In this document: positions 1 to 11,500 of the stretch, in pieces | Layout: each line of letters begins with the position of its first letter | Position numbering within the stretch: the first letter of the stretch is position 1 | From: Lingula anatina | Taxonomy: Eukaryota; Brachiopoda; Lingulata; Lingulida; Lingulidae | NCBI RefSeq assembly: GCF_001039355.2 | Contig: NW_019774314.1 | Span: forward strand, 512,596 to 576,595 | Direction of reading: 5' to 3' | Length of the DNA: 64,000 nucleotides | Translations under genes and position numbers: made by a program | Notes under the pieces: model-generated | What the model saw: only the letters and a program-made list of their open reading frames with translations | What the model was told of the DNA's origin: nothing | Databases searched by the model: none

Positions 1-2004
1 GGCATAGAGCTCCTCAATAACTGAACCTTTAGCTCTTCTAAAATTGGTCTCAAAATGTTTTTGCTCTTTGTTAAAACAAAGCTGAATGTAGTCCATTAAA
101 CAGTGACAGTGATGTAGCATTATACCCACTTGTATCTGTGTAGGAGTGTAAAAATGTGTTCAGCTGTTAGTGCAGTGTTATGTTTCATTCTCACCCTGGT
201 CGTGCCACACTCCTTGCTTCACACATTTATAATATATATTGTCTGAGTATCAGAGGCTGATGTGTTTGATGACATAGATATGCCTACCTATGAACAGTCA
301 TCACCACTGCAGGGCAGTTAGCGATAAGGACTCTAGAGGGCACCACAGTTGTGGCATTACCAGGTGGCAGCACTGCTGTGCAATGATGTCAGCACTTTTG
401 GTGTTACATATTGTAGATTACTATTGTATTGAAGAGACCTACATCAAACTGTAGATAGGACATTTTTCTTTTTATTTGCAAGCTCATATTTCTTTGAAAA
501 AGAAAAAAAAATTAAGGAAGATTAGTATGCTAGTAACTTAGGAGAATATAAACCTTGTGCTGCAGGCAATGTACACGTCTAGATTCCCTTAGTCTGTTAA
601 TTAGGCTCCTGTAATTGCCGGTGGACTGTAGATGATGTCCTTAGATTGTCTTCCCTGTGATATAACATTTGCTGTTGACATAGATCCACTATTTTTATAA
701 AACCTGTGTGTTCATGTAAATTCTTTCACAATGGATTCTCCCACTGTCCATGGTCGAATGGGCCCAGCAGACTTGGAACCAGGGGGGGTTAGGGGAGTGC
801 TGCTTCAGAAAAACAGTTCAGACAATTTCATCGAGGCTGGTAGCCATAAATCCCTCACGCACTGAAGAATGGTCATCTGAAGATGTAGTTTCCTCCACCT
901 GTCCTCCCTGGGTTCAGACCTGTCTACCTATGCACAGCATCACTTCTGTGTTGATAGATGTTTTAAATAGTATGTTTTGTAAGGGTACTTTTTTTTTAAA
1001 TATTTAGTATCAGAGCATAAATTTATTATATCTCATTTACCAAAGTATCATTTGAGCATTAGCGCACCGTCACACCGGGCACCCACCAAATGGCATTGCT
1101 GAGTTCTGCTTGTACATTATGTTGCTATTCATTATATATGATTATATGAAACTTGAGTCAATAATGTATTCTTTGGTGAACATTAGAGATAAATTTACTT
1201 GAAAATTAGGGTGCTATCCTGAAAGTGGATTGCCGGTGAATTATGTAGTCCCAAATTGAAATTGTATTACTTACTCTTTAGTGTAAATTGAAAACGGATC
1301 AAAACTAGCTATGTTTAAGCTCATCATGGTCTGTAATCATGATGAATGCCATGTAATTAATTTTTTTCACCATTAGTGTCAGCTTTCTTACAGTAGCATT
1401 AAAGCTACCTAAGTTGGCTCTTATTTGAGTACCTCTTTGTTGCTGCTTACATTACATTTCCATATGTGACCAACCTAAAAATCATGATTTGGCTGCTTTC
1501 AAAACTTACCCAGTATGCAACAATTATGTATGTAATTTTATGTAAATTATATTTTCTATATTATGGCTCTCTATGAAATAATTGAAGTGCTAATAAAAAA
1601 ATCCTTGATTTTGTAGCAAAATATTTGCTGTTGTTTTGTAGTTTTGATTTTAAAATAGTAGTTAAAATGGACTGAATTTGGTTTGAAACAAGTTATGCAT
1701 CGCGAGAATTTTGCAATGGAATAATACTAGGGGTAGCAACATAATGACTTGTGTCTGGGGCATAGGCCAGGCTCAACATACATCCCCCCAAACACGTACA
1801 CGCATGCACACTGACACACACACACACATACTTGCGCACACACACTATACCTAGGGTTAAAGTGCAGAAAAACAAAGGGTATGGGGGCGTTTGTATCAGT
1901 CATAATACATACATTGCTGAAGACCGCCATTTGTTAGATCACAACACTTCCAATGAGGTGCCCATTCAACAAAAACATAACCTTGAGAAAAAACGCAGTT
2001 AATC
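1..2004. other. No supported gene; AT-rich flank
   Basis: I see no exon with convincing coding character here. The best short frame runs from an ATG at 731 to a TGA at 865 (44 codons, plus strand). It has no recognisable domain and could be a terminal exon or chance. A CA-rich stretch lies at about 1800-1850. The AT-rich sequence may include the 3' UTR of a gene to the left. Confidence 0.4.
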
Positions 2005-2161
2005 TCGCGCGTGACTTGCTTTGTCATATGTCACCAAGAACTGTTGTGTCACCCAAGCCAATACTGCACCACACGCGAGGGACTCTCAGGCCATGATTTG
2101 CCAGTGGATGGTGTTCTTCTAGTTACACGGACGCGCAGTGAAGGCAAGAACCCACCGAATC

Positions 2162-2246
2162 ATGGTTTCCAAAGCAGAGCGCGCGGCCTACAGGAGCGTC
2201 CCCAGTGTCTCGGTGGAGAGCAGAGAAACTGAATACGACGTAGACG
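2162..2246 (+). CDS. Alternative first coding exon 1a of the NHA/SLC9B gene
   Basis: An ATG at 2162 opens 28 codons starting MVSKAERAAYRSVPS and rich in Ser, Glu and Arg. The frame reaches a good donor (GACG|GTGGGT) after 85 nt, so it ends in phase 1. Exon 2 of the antiporter (8309) needs exactly one incoming base, so the junction would read Asp-Glu-Glu-Gly-Val in frame. The 150 bp upstream is richer in G+C and CpG than its surroundings, as expected of a promoter-proximal exon. The N-terminus would be a short cytoplasmic tail with no domain. Assignment to this gene rests on phase, strand and position. It could instead be the first exon of another transcript. Confidence 0.5.
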
Positions 2247-4223
2247 GTGGGTCTTTATTTCTTTTGGTGCTACTTTCAGTTTTTTCATTTTTTTTTTTTT
2301 TGATAATAAATGAGCGATGTAGCGTAGTTTTGTACTAAGTTTTTCATTCTGCTTTGGAAAAAGTACAATGATTACTAGATTCTTTTAATCGGTGCTACAG
2401 TGATAGGGACGTTGATGCAAAATTTTGTCACTATCAGCGGCAAACCAATGCTATTCAAAAGAAAAGTTTTTGATAACGTAAACGGCAGGTAAAATTGTTA
2501 TATTTTGTGCTCCACAAAAGTCAATTAACCTTCAGTTGGGTTATTTTCTTTGAAATCAAAGATCTAAAAAAGTTATAATATTAGAGTTGTATTTCCGAGA
2601 GGACTTTAACTGTGGATGCTGCGTTTTAGCAGTGAGAATTCCGTTTCCTGTTCAGGGACGGGTCTGCAATTATTTACCCTCATAGATTAAGCGGGCAAAG
2701 AAAGAGAAGGGTTATTATTGCATGCGTCACGCCATAATCAAGTTTGTTGTCACCTATACAACATCACGTAAAGGAACATTTCAAAGAAAGAGATTAATTG
2801 GTGCTTGTTTGCATTTGTAAATGAACCTTGGAACTTTTCAAAGATTTGCCAGTAGTTTGAAATTTGAATCCCAGACCGTTTTCGGTAGTTTGATACCACG
2901 GCCGGCTTACTGCCAGCGCTGGTTATGATTCTTGGGGTGTGGTTCGGACTAAAATATAACTGAAAAACATGAGCTTGGTCGTTTGATAACATCACTTAGA
3001 CAGGGGACCATCAATACTCTCTCTCTCGTGGAAAAAATCTGGATGGGGGATAAAATGATTTGTGTCTCTATCATTCTCTCTCTCTCTTAAGAAATTAGAA
3101 TTGGACTGGGGGTGGTAAGAGCTTGTATGTGGTACCAATCCACTTGTAGCACAATATCCAAATGCACACGGAGAAGAGAAGTGTAGCCTCAAATATCCTC
3201 ATATATCAACAACTGGTGGAAGAAAGGTGCCAGCGAAAATAATATCTGCATGATTGTTCTTGCCCCCAATTTATTAGTTTAAAGATGCGTGCGGTTTAAT
3301 ACAGGGTCTCGTGTACAGCTCGTGCCAGGCGCTACATCGTGCGGGTTAGGCTGGTAAGATTGAGGACAAAGGATGCCTTGCATTAAATTAATGGCGAGTA
3401 AACGTAGATTTTAACGGTTTTTGTTATGAAGGCTGCGTTAGAAATGTTCGAGTTAGTTTTGCAATTGCTAACTATCCTATGGTATTTTTATTTAAATCAT
3501 TTTAACCTAAAAAAAGCTTCCAAATTAAAGATCGCTTACGAATATTATAAACGATGGCCATTAAAATCGTTTGAAAAAATGTTCTAAAATACGAAAGGTA
3601 TGAAAGGGGTGGGGCACATCGTAAACTCAATCAAAACCAGTTTAATATATTACCTTGAGCAACGATTTATAATCTTTGAAAAGGGTCTTCGTGTTTTTAG
3701 AATAATTTTGAGCCAAATGTGGTTACCAGAACAAGATTTTTCAGGTCGACGGAATGACCGAAAGAGCCATCTTGTGCAATCTTGTACTTCTTTACAATGC
3801 GTTGCTTTAGAGAAGCTCACATGTGGCGGTGACGACGCATTGGTATTGTCAGTAGCGCTATGTTCACTGCCCCGCCTCCCGGTCTGTTGCTTTAGGCGAA
3901 CTTTAGAAAAATTCTTAGTTATTATTAAATTGCTATGGAACTGCCACTCCATCATTGTGATAGCGCCCAGATATCAATGATACATGAAATCAGACGCTTT
4001 TATTGTGTGGTTGAGCTGCCAGACGCAATAGTTTTCTGATTTTTAATCAGTTGAAAAGTTTTTTAAGTGGTTTGTGAAACCAAAGAACTATATAGACTCT
4101 GTTAAACCTTTGTGAATTATACTGTGAGAATCCTACTGTATGGAGAGTTTTGTTTCCGATTTGTGAGTGCTGTGGATGACGCTTTGGCTGCTTGCAAAAT
4201 AAATAAATAAACAAACAAACAAA

Positions 4224-4258
<35 letters not shown>

Positions 4259-5262
4259 AATTAAAGAAAGAAAAAGATCCTTCCTCATCCTTGTCAAAAA
4301 CCGAAGTGACCCATTTTCTCACCTGACCGCCCTACTGCCCCCCGCGGACATCGGACACCGGCCAGTAATTATTTAAACTGACAACAGGTTTCTTTTTAAA
4401 AACTTGATATATCTGTTATGTAGTGGACATTCGAGGACATTGGTCAATGGAGGCGACAGTGTAGTATAACAGTGCTTTGTGGCTCATAGACGAAGTTACG
4501 GGGTTTAAAGTTCAGTGGAATAATGTTAAAAAGAAAAGACAGATGAGACGTCTTAGTAATTTATTTAAACCATGTCCAATAAAGCCCTGCGAACTTTACC
4601 TATTATCTAGAGTTCTTAGCAAAAAAACCTATTTATTTGATCTTTAGATATTTAGATATTTAGAACATAATTTATTTCTTAGTAGAATTTATGGCAGCAC
4701 AGAGAGACCCAGGACAGGGTGAGAGGAAGGGTGTCATTTAGATCGCTTTGAAGCAATGAAATCAAATCCCAGACAAAGTTGATTACCTCTTACAAATAAG
4801 AATTGGTACAGTTGTATAACGGTTAAAGTCAGATCTGAAAAAAAGCAGTCTCTCTCTCTCTCTCTCCACCCCACCCCAACCCCACCCTCTTATCAACAAG
4901 CTTGCATATAGAACTGTACGTACAGACATATACTCACCAGGTTAATTCTGTACATGCATGTCAGCAAACAAGAGTATTTACCTGCTCAAAACATTTCGCT
5001 ATTAGACTTGACATATAGGCTTCCAGACAGTATTCAAGTAACAGCACCAAAGCCAGGGATAAGGTATGCACGTCGATACAAGAATGACAACAAAAGTATT
5101 TTTTTCGTGGGTCATTAATTCAGTTATAAATATAACACAACTTGATAACTTCAATTTTGCAACATTATACTTTTTTACCCATACGGGACACTACCCCGCT
5201 TTGTTAGTTGTGATCGGATAATCACATATGATAGCGTAACCCGAGCAGGCATGATCCAAGGT
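2247..5262. other. No supported gene; intronic or intergenic
   Basis: The longer open frames (for example 3600-3980 plus) show no domain, no plausible splice context and no bias. CT-rich runs lie at about 3018-3090 and 4851-4866. A TGGTGGAAGAAA sequence near 3211 resembles the TGGTGGAGGAAA next to the Gag remnant at 31573, so a decayed LTR leader is possible, but no paired LTR was seen. Confidence 0.4.
4201..4260. repeat. (AAAT/AAAC)n microsatellite
   Basis: A tetranucleotide array, first AAAC-type then a long AAAT run, is directly visible. It creates a spurious Phe/Tyr/Leu-rich open frame on the minus strand. Confidence 0.95.
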
Positions 5263-5268
5263 TATAAA
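5263..5268 (+). promoter_or_regulatory. TATA box upstream of exon 1b
   Basis: TATAAA lies 104 bp before the ATG at 5373. A start site about 30 bp downstream would leave an 80 bp 5' UTR. Its position fits a separate promoter for the SAM-like first exon; activity is inferred. Confidence 0.45.
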
Positions 5269-5372
5269 GAAGTGGAGAGCCGCTTTTAACCACCTCATAT
5301 TGCGTTTTCACCTCCCTGTCGCTCACTGCCTTCAGGACGCATCCCTGGGGATTTGCACTTTACACCCCCAAC

Positions 5373-5559
5373 ATGGATAACTCTGTGATAAAATTCCTGC
5401 AAGACGCACAACTTGACCACAAGGTGAAATTTTTTGATGACCTGGGTGTTTGGGTCCTTAATGACATGAAACTTGTCAAAGCCGACGAGCATCTCAGGGA
5501 TTTTAGTAAAAAAGAAAAACAGCACTTCGAAAAGGCGTTGCAGAAATTGGAGAAGACAA
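5373..5559 (+). CDS. Alternative first coding exon 1b, SAM-domain-like
   Basis: An ATG at 5373 opens 62 codons ending at the donor ACAA|GTAAGT in phase 1. The peptide has a sterile-alpha-motif pattern: a helix with FLQDAQL, then F(D)DLGVWVLNDMKLV, then a terminal helix (HFEKALQKLEK). SAM domains mediate protein-protein oligomerisation. The splice joins in frame to exon 2 at 8309 (Lys-Thr-Lys-Glu-Gly). A SAM module on an SLC9B antiporter would be unusual for the family. The SAM call is by eye on about 60 residues. The alternative is an unrelated small gene whose other exons were missed. Confidence 0.55.
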
Positions 5560-8500
5560 GTAAGTGAAATGCTCTATTTAAAAAGTTAATGCACAAAGTA
5601 GGTTATAAAACACGAAAAATACAAAAAAAAATCAATGAAAATTACTCCAAAAAACTAGAAATTACGAATCAAATTAAAATAGGTAGGTCTTCACTTATTT
5701 TTGTTATGAATTCTATCATACCTAAAAATTTTGAGATTATAAGTCAATGTTGTTGATGCGGATTTTAAGTGTGGAGGGATGTTCACGTCAAATCCATAGG
5801 CTATACTGTATATATGACAGAAACAAAGATACAAACGGTAAAATGATCAGGTATACTTCATCACCATTATGTAATGTAATTCTTGTATGTATAATATCCC
5901 TCGATATTATACATCATCTCGACTATTAAAAAAGTCTTCCGTTTGACATTTGGTGTAGATTAGAACTAAACACAGACATGCACGATTTGTTACTGAAGAT
6001 GCGACACCATTTTGCATTTGAAAAAGTCAAACGACGAATTTCTCAGTCTGTTTCGATTTATGATGTTGCAGTAAAACAGGGGACATTGGTACTTGTAGAT
6101 CTTCTCTCCCATATTAATGGGTCCAAGTTGCTGGTGGCGGACATTGCTGATGCAAAAAGGACAAATTATATCTAGGATTAAAAATAAATTCATTTTGAAT
6201 CAAGGGTTATATTAAGAAACACTTTTACCCTGTACAGATAGAAACTTTATTCTGAACCTGATTTGGTAACCGACATCTATTAAGTACGATGCAGAGAAAA
6301 TTAAAACACTTATGCCCATGCAGGCGAATGAAATCACTTACTGGTAATTGGTTATTTTAGTCATGCATGTTTTTTACACGTGCATAATTTTGTGACAAGA
6401 AATTTATCTAGTGGCGCAATCAATTTATAAATGCAATTAACACCCTAACTCTTTAAAAATTTTAATTTGCTCGGCGAGAAGCAATATTTGTAACCTTATG
6501 CCAGGACATTTCTCTTGGTTCAACAACATGAATAACAACATAAAAAATGATAAAAGATAACATAAAAAAAAGTGCGCGCAAAAAATACTTAACAGACCGT
6601 GTCTCACCACCCGTTAACCTGACCTAAGTGTGACATAGACATGGTGTCTCTATCGTCCTTGTCCATGACCTTGTAGTGTTGCCCGATACACATGTTTACA
6701 AGTACATCTAAAGGCTCTGTCACACCCAGCGTAAAGAGGTGGGGTCTACATATAAGTATCGTGTTTGAAATCGATCATACATACAACTTTGAGCGCATGA
6801 AATCCCCCTTATTCCTGCGAATAAGCAGAGTATGGCATTGTTGTTGGACCCGCTCAAAACATTTAATCTCCCTCTATGCGAACGCACACCAACGTTTGTC
6901 TGCGTACTTGAAACGTAAGCGACGTAAGTCTAATGAACCTCTTGTGTTGTGGGGGCAATTTCACACCCGTCAGTGCTATATGCTAGGTGTGACAGAACCT
7001 TGTGGAATCAGGAGTGACAACATACGTCTATTCACGTCATTTAAATTTGGTATCACTTGTGAAAAAGTTGTTCTGGGTGTTAATAATATATTTTCAATAT
7101 AGAAGCATAAGCATAGCAAAAAATATTCGTTTTTGGGAGTAAACAAAATAAAGCTAACGTTTTTTCCTGCAGCGTAGCTCTGTCATTCTAGGTAGAATCT
7201 TTTTCTTTTGCGTACCGAAGCCATTTGCGCCAAAAGTTTTACTAGGTACGAATTTGTTTTGAAGCCGAGCGGCGAATTTGGGGAAAGGTTGTTATCTTAA
7301 AAAATAGGCACATTTATGACTTACTAATTAACAAATTAAATTCTCTATCAAATATTAGGCAACCTATCGTTCAAGTTATTTTGTAAAATGCTACATCAAA
7401 ACAAGGCATAACAATGTTACAGAATACATGTACCAATATAAATTTTGCCACCATATTCTTAAGCAAATATTATTCTATCCAGCGAAAAATATTTTACAAA
7501 TTTTTTATATGTAAGACTATTATGAATAACTACGTAAAGGTATTTATTGTGTTAAACCAGTCAAAATATACGGAACATTAAATTTCTCCACCACCTACCG
7601 TGTCTTTGTGACAGCCATCAAGAACATTTCATACATTTGTTGTGCACATTGTGTCTGTACAAGTTGTTTTCACATATAAAAAAGGATAAATATCATTGAT
7701 ATCGAATAAAAATAGACTATCAGATTCTGACGTGGCCCCAGACATATCAAATGATATGTGCAACACAATCAGGATTTCAACCTCAATGTCAAAGAAATAA
7801 CTTACAAGTAGAGACTAATCCAGTTCAGTACCTTGTATCGAGGTTCCAGGCCCTGAATCCGCATAAACGGATCTACACTGTAGCCTTATAATGATGAGGT
7901 TTCACGGTGTATTTTTATCATGAAAAAAGATAACATATGTGACATGTTCTGTCTGGGCTGGAGACAAGAGTCGCTCATGACATACTCTGACTGTAATAAA
8001 TATAACAAGAAACAGGCCTATAGGCCTACTGTGTAAATGTCCCTGCAGTGGATGTTAAATTGCATTGATTTCTGTTTGTTTGTTTCAATAGTATTTTCCA
8101 TTTACGTGGTTGTACCCATATTTTTGCCAGTACTTTTCCAGTTAGTGGTGTCCTTTACATAAGTAGGCCTACCTTCTCCCTTAGATAGTAGTCAAATTTG
8201 TAGATTATTGCTGTGGAAGCTTATCTACACCGTACAATGTATGTAGGAGGGCACGGGATATAAGATTGTGGATTAAACTATATATCAGCACAATAATTTT
8301 TATTTCAGAGGAAGGCGTGAAGACAGATGAAAAGGCCACCCTCTGTTCTGGGCAGAAGGCAGGGGAGGAGGGAGAGGTCTTCACTGTCAATGGTCAGAGC
8401 AGAACCAAGCACCATGAAGCCGAGGAGGACAGAGAGGCACCCGCCTCTAGGGGTTGCTGTGCAAGGCTCTCTGCCAGCTGCGCCAGAACTTGCCGCCCGT

Positions 8501-11500
8501 GCAGTGCTAAACACAACCCCCTACCCCCTGGGGCTTCAAGGGGGGACAAGTTGAAGCACGCTTTTCTCTGCCCACCCCACGGCCTCGTGGCTAAGATGGC
8601 GGTTCTGGTGACGTCAGCGGTGATGTTGTGGGCGTGTCTATGGGCCGTCACTGGAAAGGAAGCGCTCCCTGGCGGCAACTTTTTCTCCATACTTGTACTG
8701 CTTATTTGCTGCACGATCGGTGGATATGTGTCCCAACTCTGCCGTCTACCGCCGCTGTTTGGTAAGTATACGGGGCACGTGGTACTTGAATTTTCACAAC
8801 TGACACATTTCATGGAGAAGGTGTCTACGACCCGACGCAATCACAAGTCACACCTAACGCAGTCCCTTTAACAAACGCGACGTGCAATGACATTGTTTGT
8901 AATGACGTGCTGGGTGGGGCACGTTTACCATGATCAAAGATAATTATGCTGTAATATCTTATGACACATTGTGTATTAAAAAGAAAGATACGAACATCTA
9001 TAGATATGTATTTCATCACAGTATTACATCAAATGTATGTCTACATATATTATTACTGGATATTTTTAAATTTCATACCTGCATATTTCATGCATGTTGT
9101 ATATCTCGGTCTTACAGGAATGTTGGTGATTGGTTTCTGCCTACGTAACATACCTTACATCGACATTGCTAAACATATTCAGCCAGCGTGGGCATCATCT
9201 CTCAGGTATATGACTGAATTTGAATGAATTACATTTGCATGATTTATACATGTAAAAACAATTGGCCAACAAAGAAAAAGGTAATTTAAGACAGATGAAA
9301 AGTAATTTAATTTCATTAGCATTGACGTTGGTTCCAATTTTTCTCAACCATGTCAGTCACAGGTCAGGAAACAGTGGCGCAAGGGAGATCCCCCTCTATA
9401 TCGCTTTTTTTTTTTTTTTTTTTTGCTCCACACTAAAACTTTGCTTCCCAAGTGCCTGTATTACAAACGGATTGGTAAAGATTTATAGACATTAGATTTG
9501 TTTTTGGAAAAGAAGCTAGAAAAACACATTTTCAAAAAAGCAAGAAAGATAATTCTGAAAAAAGTACATACATAAAACCGTTGATTGCCAAATAACCTTT
9601 CTTGCCATATTAACTGTTCACCGATTTTTTTAGATCTTGCACATCAAATTTCCGTTTTACAATTTTCTTGTACATCCTCATAGGTCTGTCGCACTGGTTT
9701 TACTCCTGATGCGAGCTGGGATAGGCCTGGATCCTGTAACACTGAAATTATCTTATATATTTCTCATAGGTCTGCCGCACTGGTTGTACTCCTGGTGCGT
9801 GCTGGGATAGGTCTGGATCCTGTAGCACTAAAAAGACTGTCCTGTGTTGTGATACGGTTTGCTGCCATACCTTGCTTCGTAGAAGCTGCCGCAGTCGCTG
9901 TACCCAGTCACTGGTTGCTAAATTTTGGTTGGGACTGGTGCTTTATGCTGGCGTATGTATTCTATATGTTGTGCATGCTTTAATATTCAATGCTTAGGCA
10001 GGTAGTTCACTTATAAGTTACACTGATAGAAAATGGAATTATGATGTATAAAAGAAACTTGATAACTTATCCAAAAAGGTTTCAGAAAAGTACTGAAGTA
10101 GTTCTTGTCCGGTCTTCTGATAACACCAAGTTCACGTTGTAATTGAAAAGGGTTCAATTCAGCTTTGCACAGTTCTTTATTACATTAAAAATCTCACAAA
10201 CCCATCAAATTTCAGTTTTGTATTGGCGGCTGTTTCCCCAGCAGTTGTGGTTCCGAGTATGCTTCACGTGCAGGAGGAGAGACTGGGTCTAGATAAAGGT
10301 ATCCCAACCCTTGCCATAGCCGCATGTAGTATCAACGCTGTGATCGCCATCAGCGCCTTCGGGGTGTTTCTGGGTATTGCGTTTTCCACAGGTATGTCCA
10401 TTTGATACACTGACATTTATCCTTCTGATGATTTTTTTTACCCTTGATTTATCCCTTTATTATGAAACTTAACAATACTGACAATGAGGTGAAGTGTCGG
10501 ATTTCGAAGCACTTATTTTTACTAATTGTACAAATACAAAACGCCAGAAAAAAGATGTGTTTAGAAGGGAAATGTACATAAAAATCAAAACCAAATATCC
10601 TTTAACTCTACGTCCAATAAATTCAACAGCTCCTCATCTTCTTTGGCCCCATCCAGAATAGGGGACCAACTAGTCCGAGGGTCAAATATGGCGACCCACT
10701 TATCTAATCCGCCAAAAGACGCTGAATAGATATCCCGTGGAAAAGTATTCAAGTGGGTCGGTCATATTTGACCCTCGGACATACTAGTCCCCTATTTTGA
10801 ATGAGGCCTTTGTCTGAAAATGTCGTAATTATCTGACGTCTAATACCATATCCACACAGGAGAGTTGGCTTTAACAATAGTCCGAGGTCCCCTGGAGGCT
10901 CTTCTGGGTGTCGTGTATGGTATCGTCCTGGGGGTCTTGTTGTGGTATGTACCACATAGACACAGTGTAAGTATATGTCATTGTAAATGTTATCTAATAT
11001 TATTGAGTTTAAATCTTAGTCACGATTCCCGTGTCTGTTTATTCCCCTTCCTTTTTATTACACAAAAAATTCATCATAATTATTTGTTGTTTATATTGTA
11101 TTTAAAAAAATGAAAAAAACATCGTTTTCCCCAGTTTTTCTAAACTCAGTGACATAATCCATTTCATTTTATAAAATTAAACAATTTTTTACTGTAATAA
11201 CTCGACCTTTCAATGGGGAAAATTGTGAATTTACCGATTTTTTTAAAGTCATATTTTTAATAAAAACAAAAAAATGAAAAGCTTTCTGTTCTTTATTTTT
11301 AGATTATACAGAATACAATTTTTAATGATTTCAAAAATATCTGTTAAGAAAGAAAGATTGATAATTTTTTCCTTTTGGAAAAGATTGAGTCATACCATAA
11401 TCATTTTATGTCCATCATGTTGTCTTCTCTTATAGAAAAGTATTGTCTTCTTCCGTACTTTCCTGGTGTTTGGAGGTTCACTGTTTGCGTATTTTGGGAG

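Noticed and set aside
3000-3240. LTR with a primer-binding site near 3211
   Set aside because: Only a 12-base resemblance to the leader near 31573; no second LTR or coding remnant nearby.
3600-3980. 126-codon plus-strand frame
   Set aside because: No family resemblance, no splice context, and a comparable frame is open on the opposite strand.
4047-4322. Phe/Tyr/Leu-rich minus-strand frame that could look like a membrane protein
   Set aside because: It is the translation of the (AAAT/AAAC)n microsatellite.
8266-8871. A 201-codon single-exon gene starting at 8266
   Set aside because: The 5' part precedes a clear splice acceptor at 8308 and the 3' part runs past the donor at 8762; it is exon 2 of the NHA gene.
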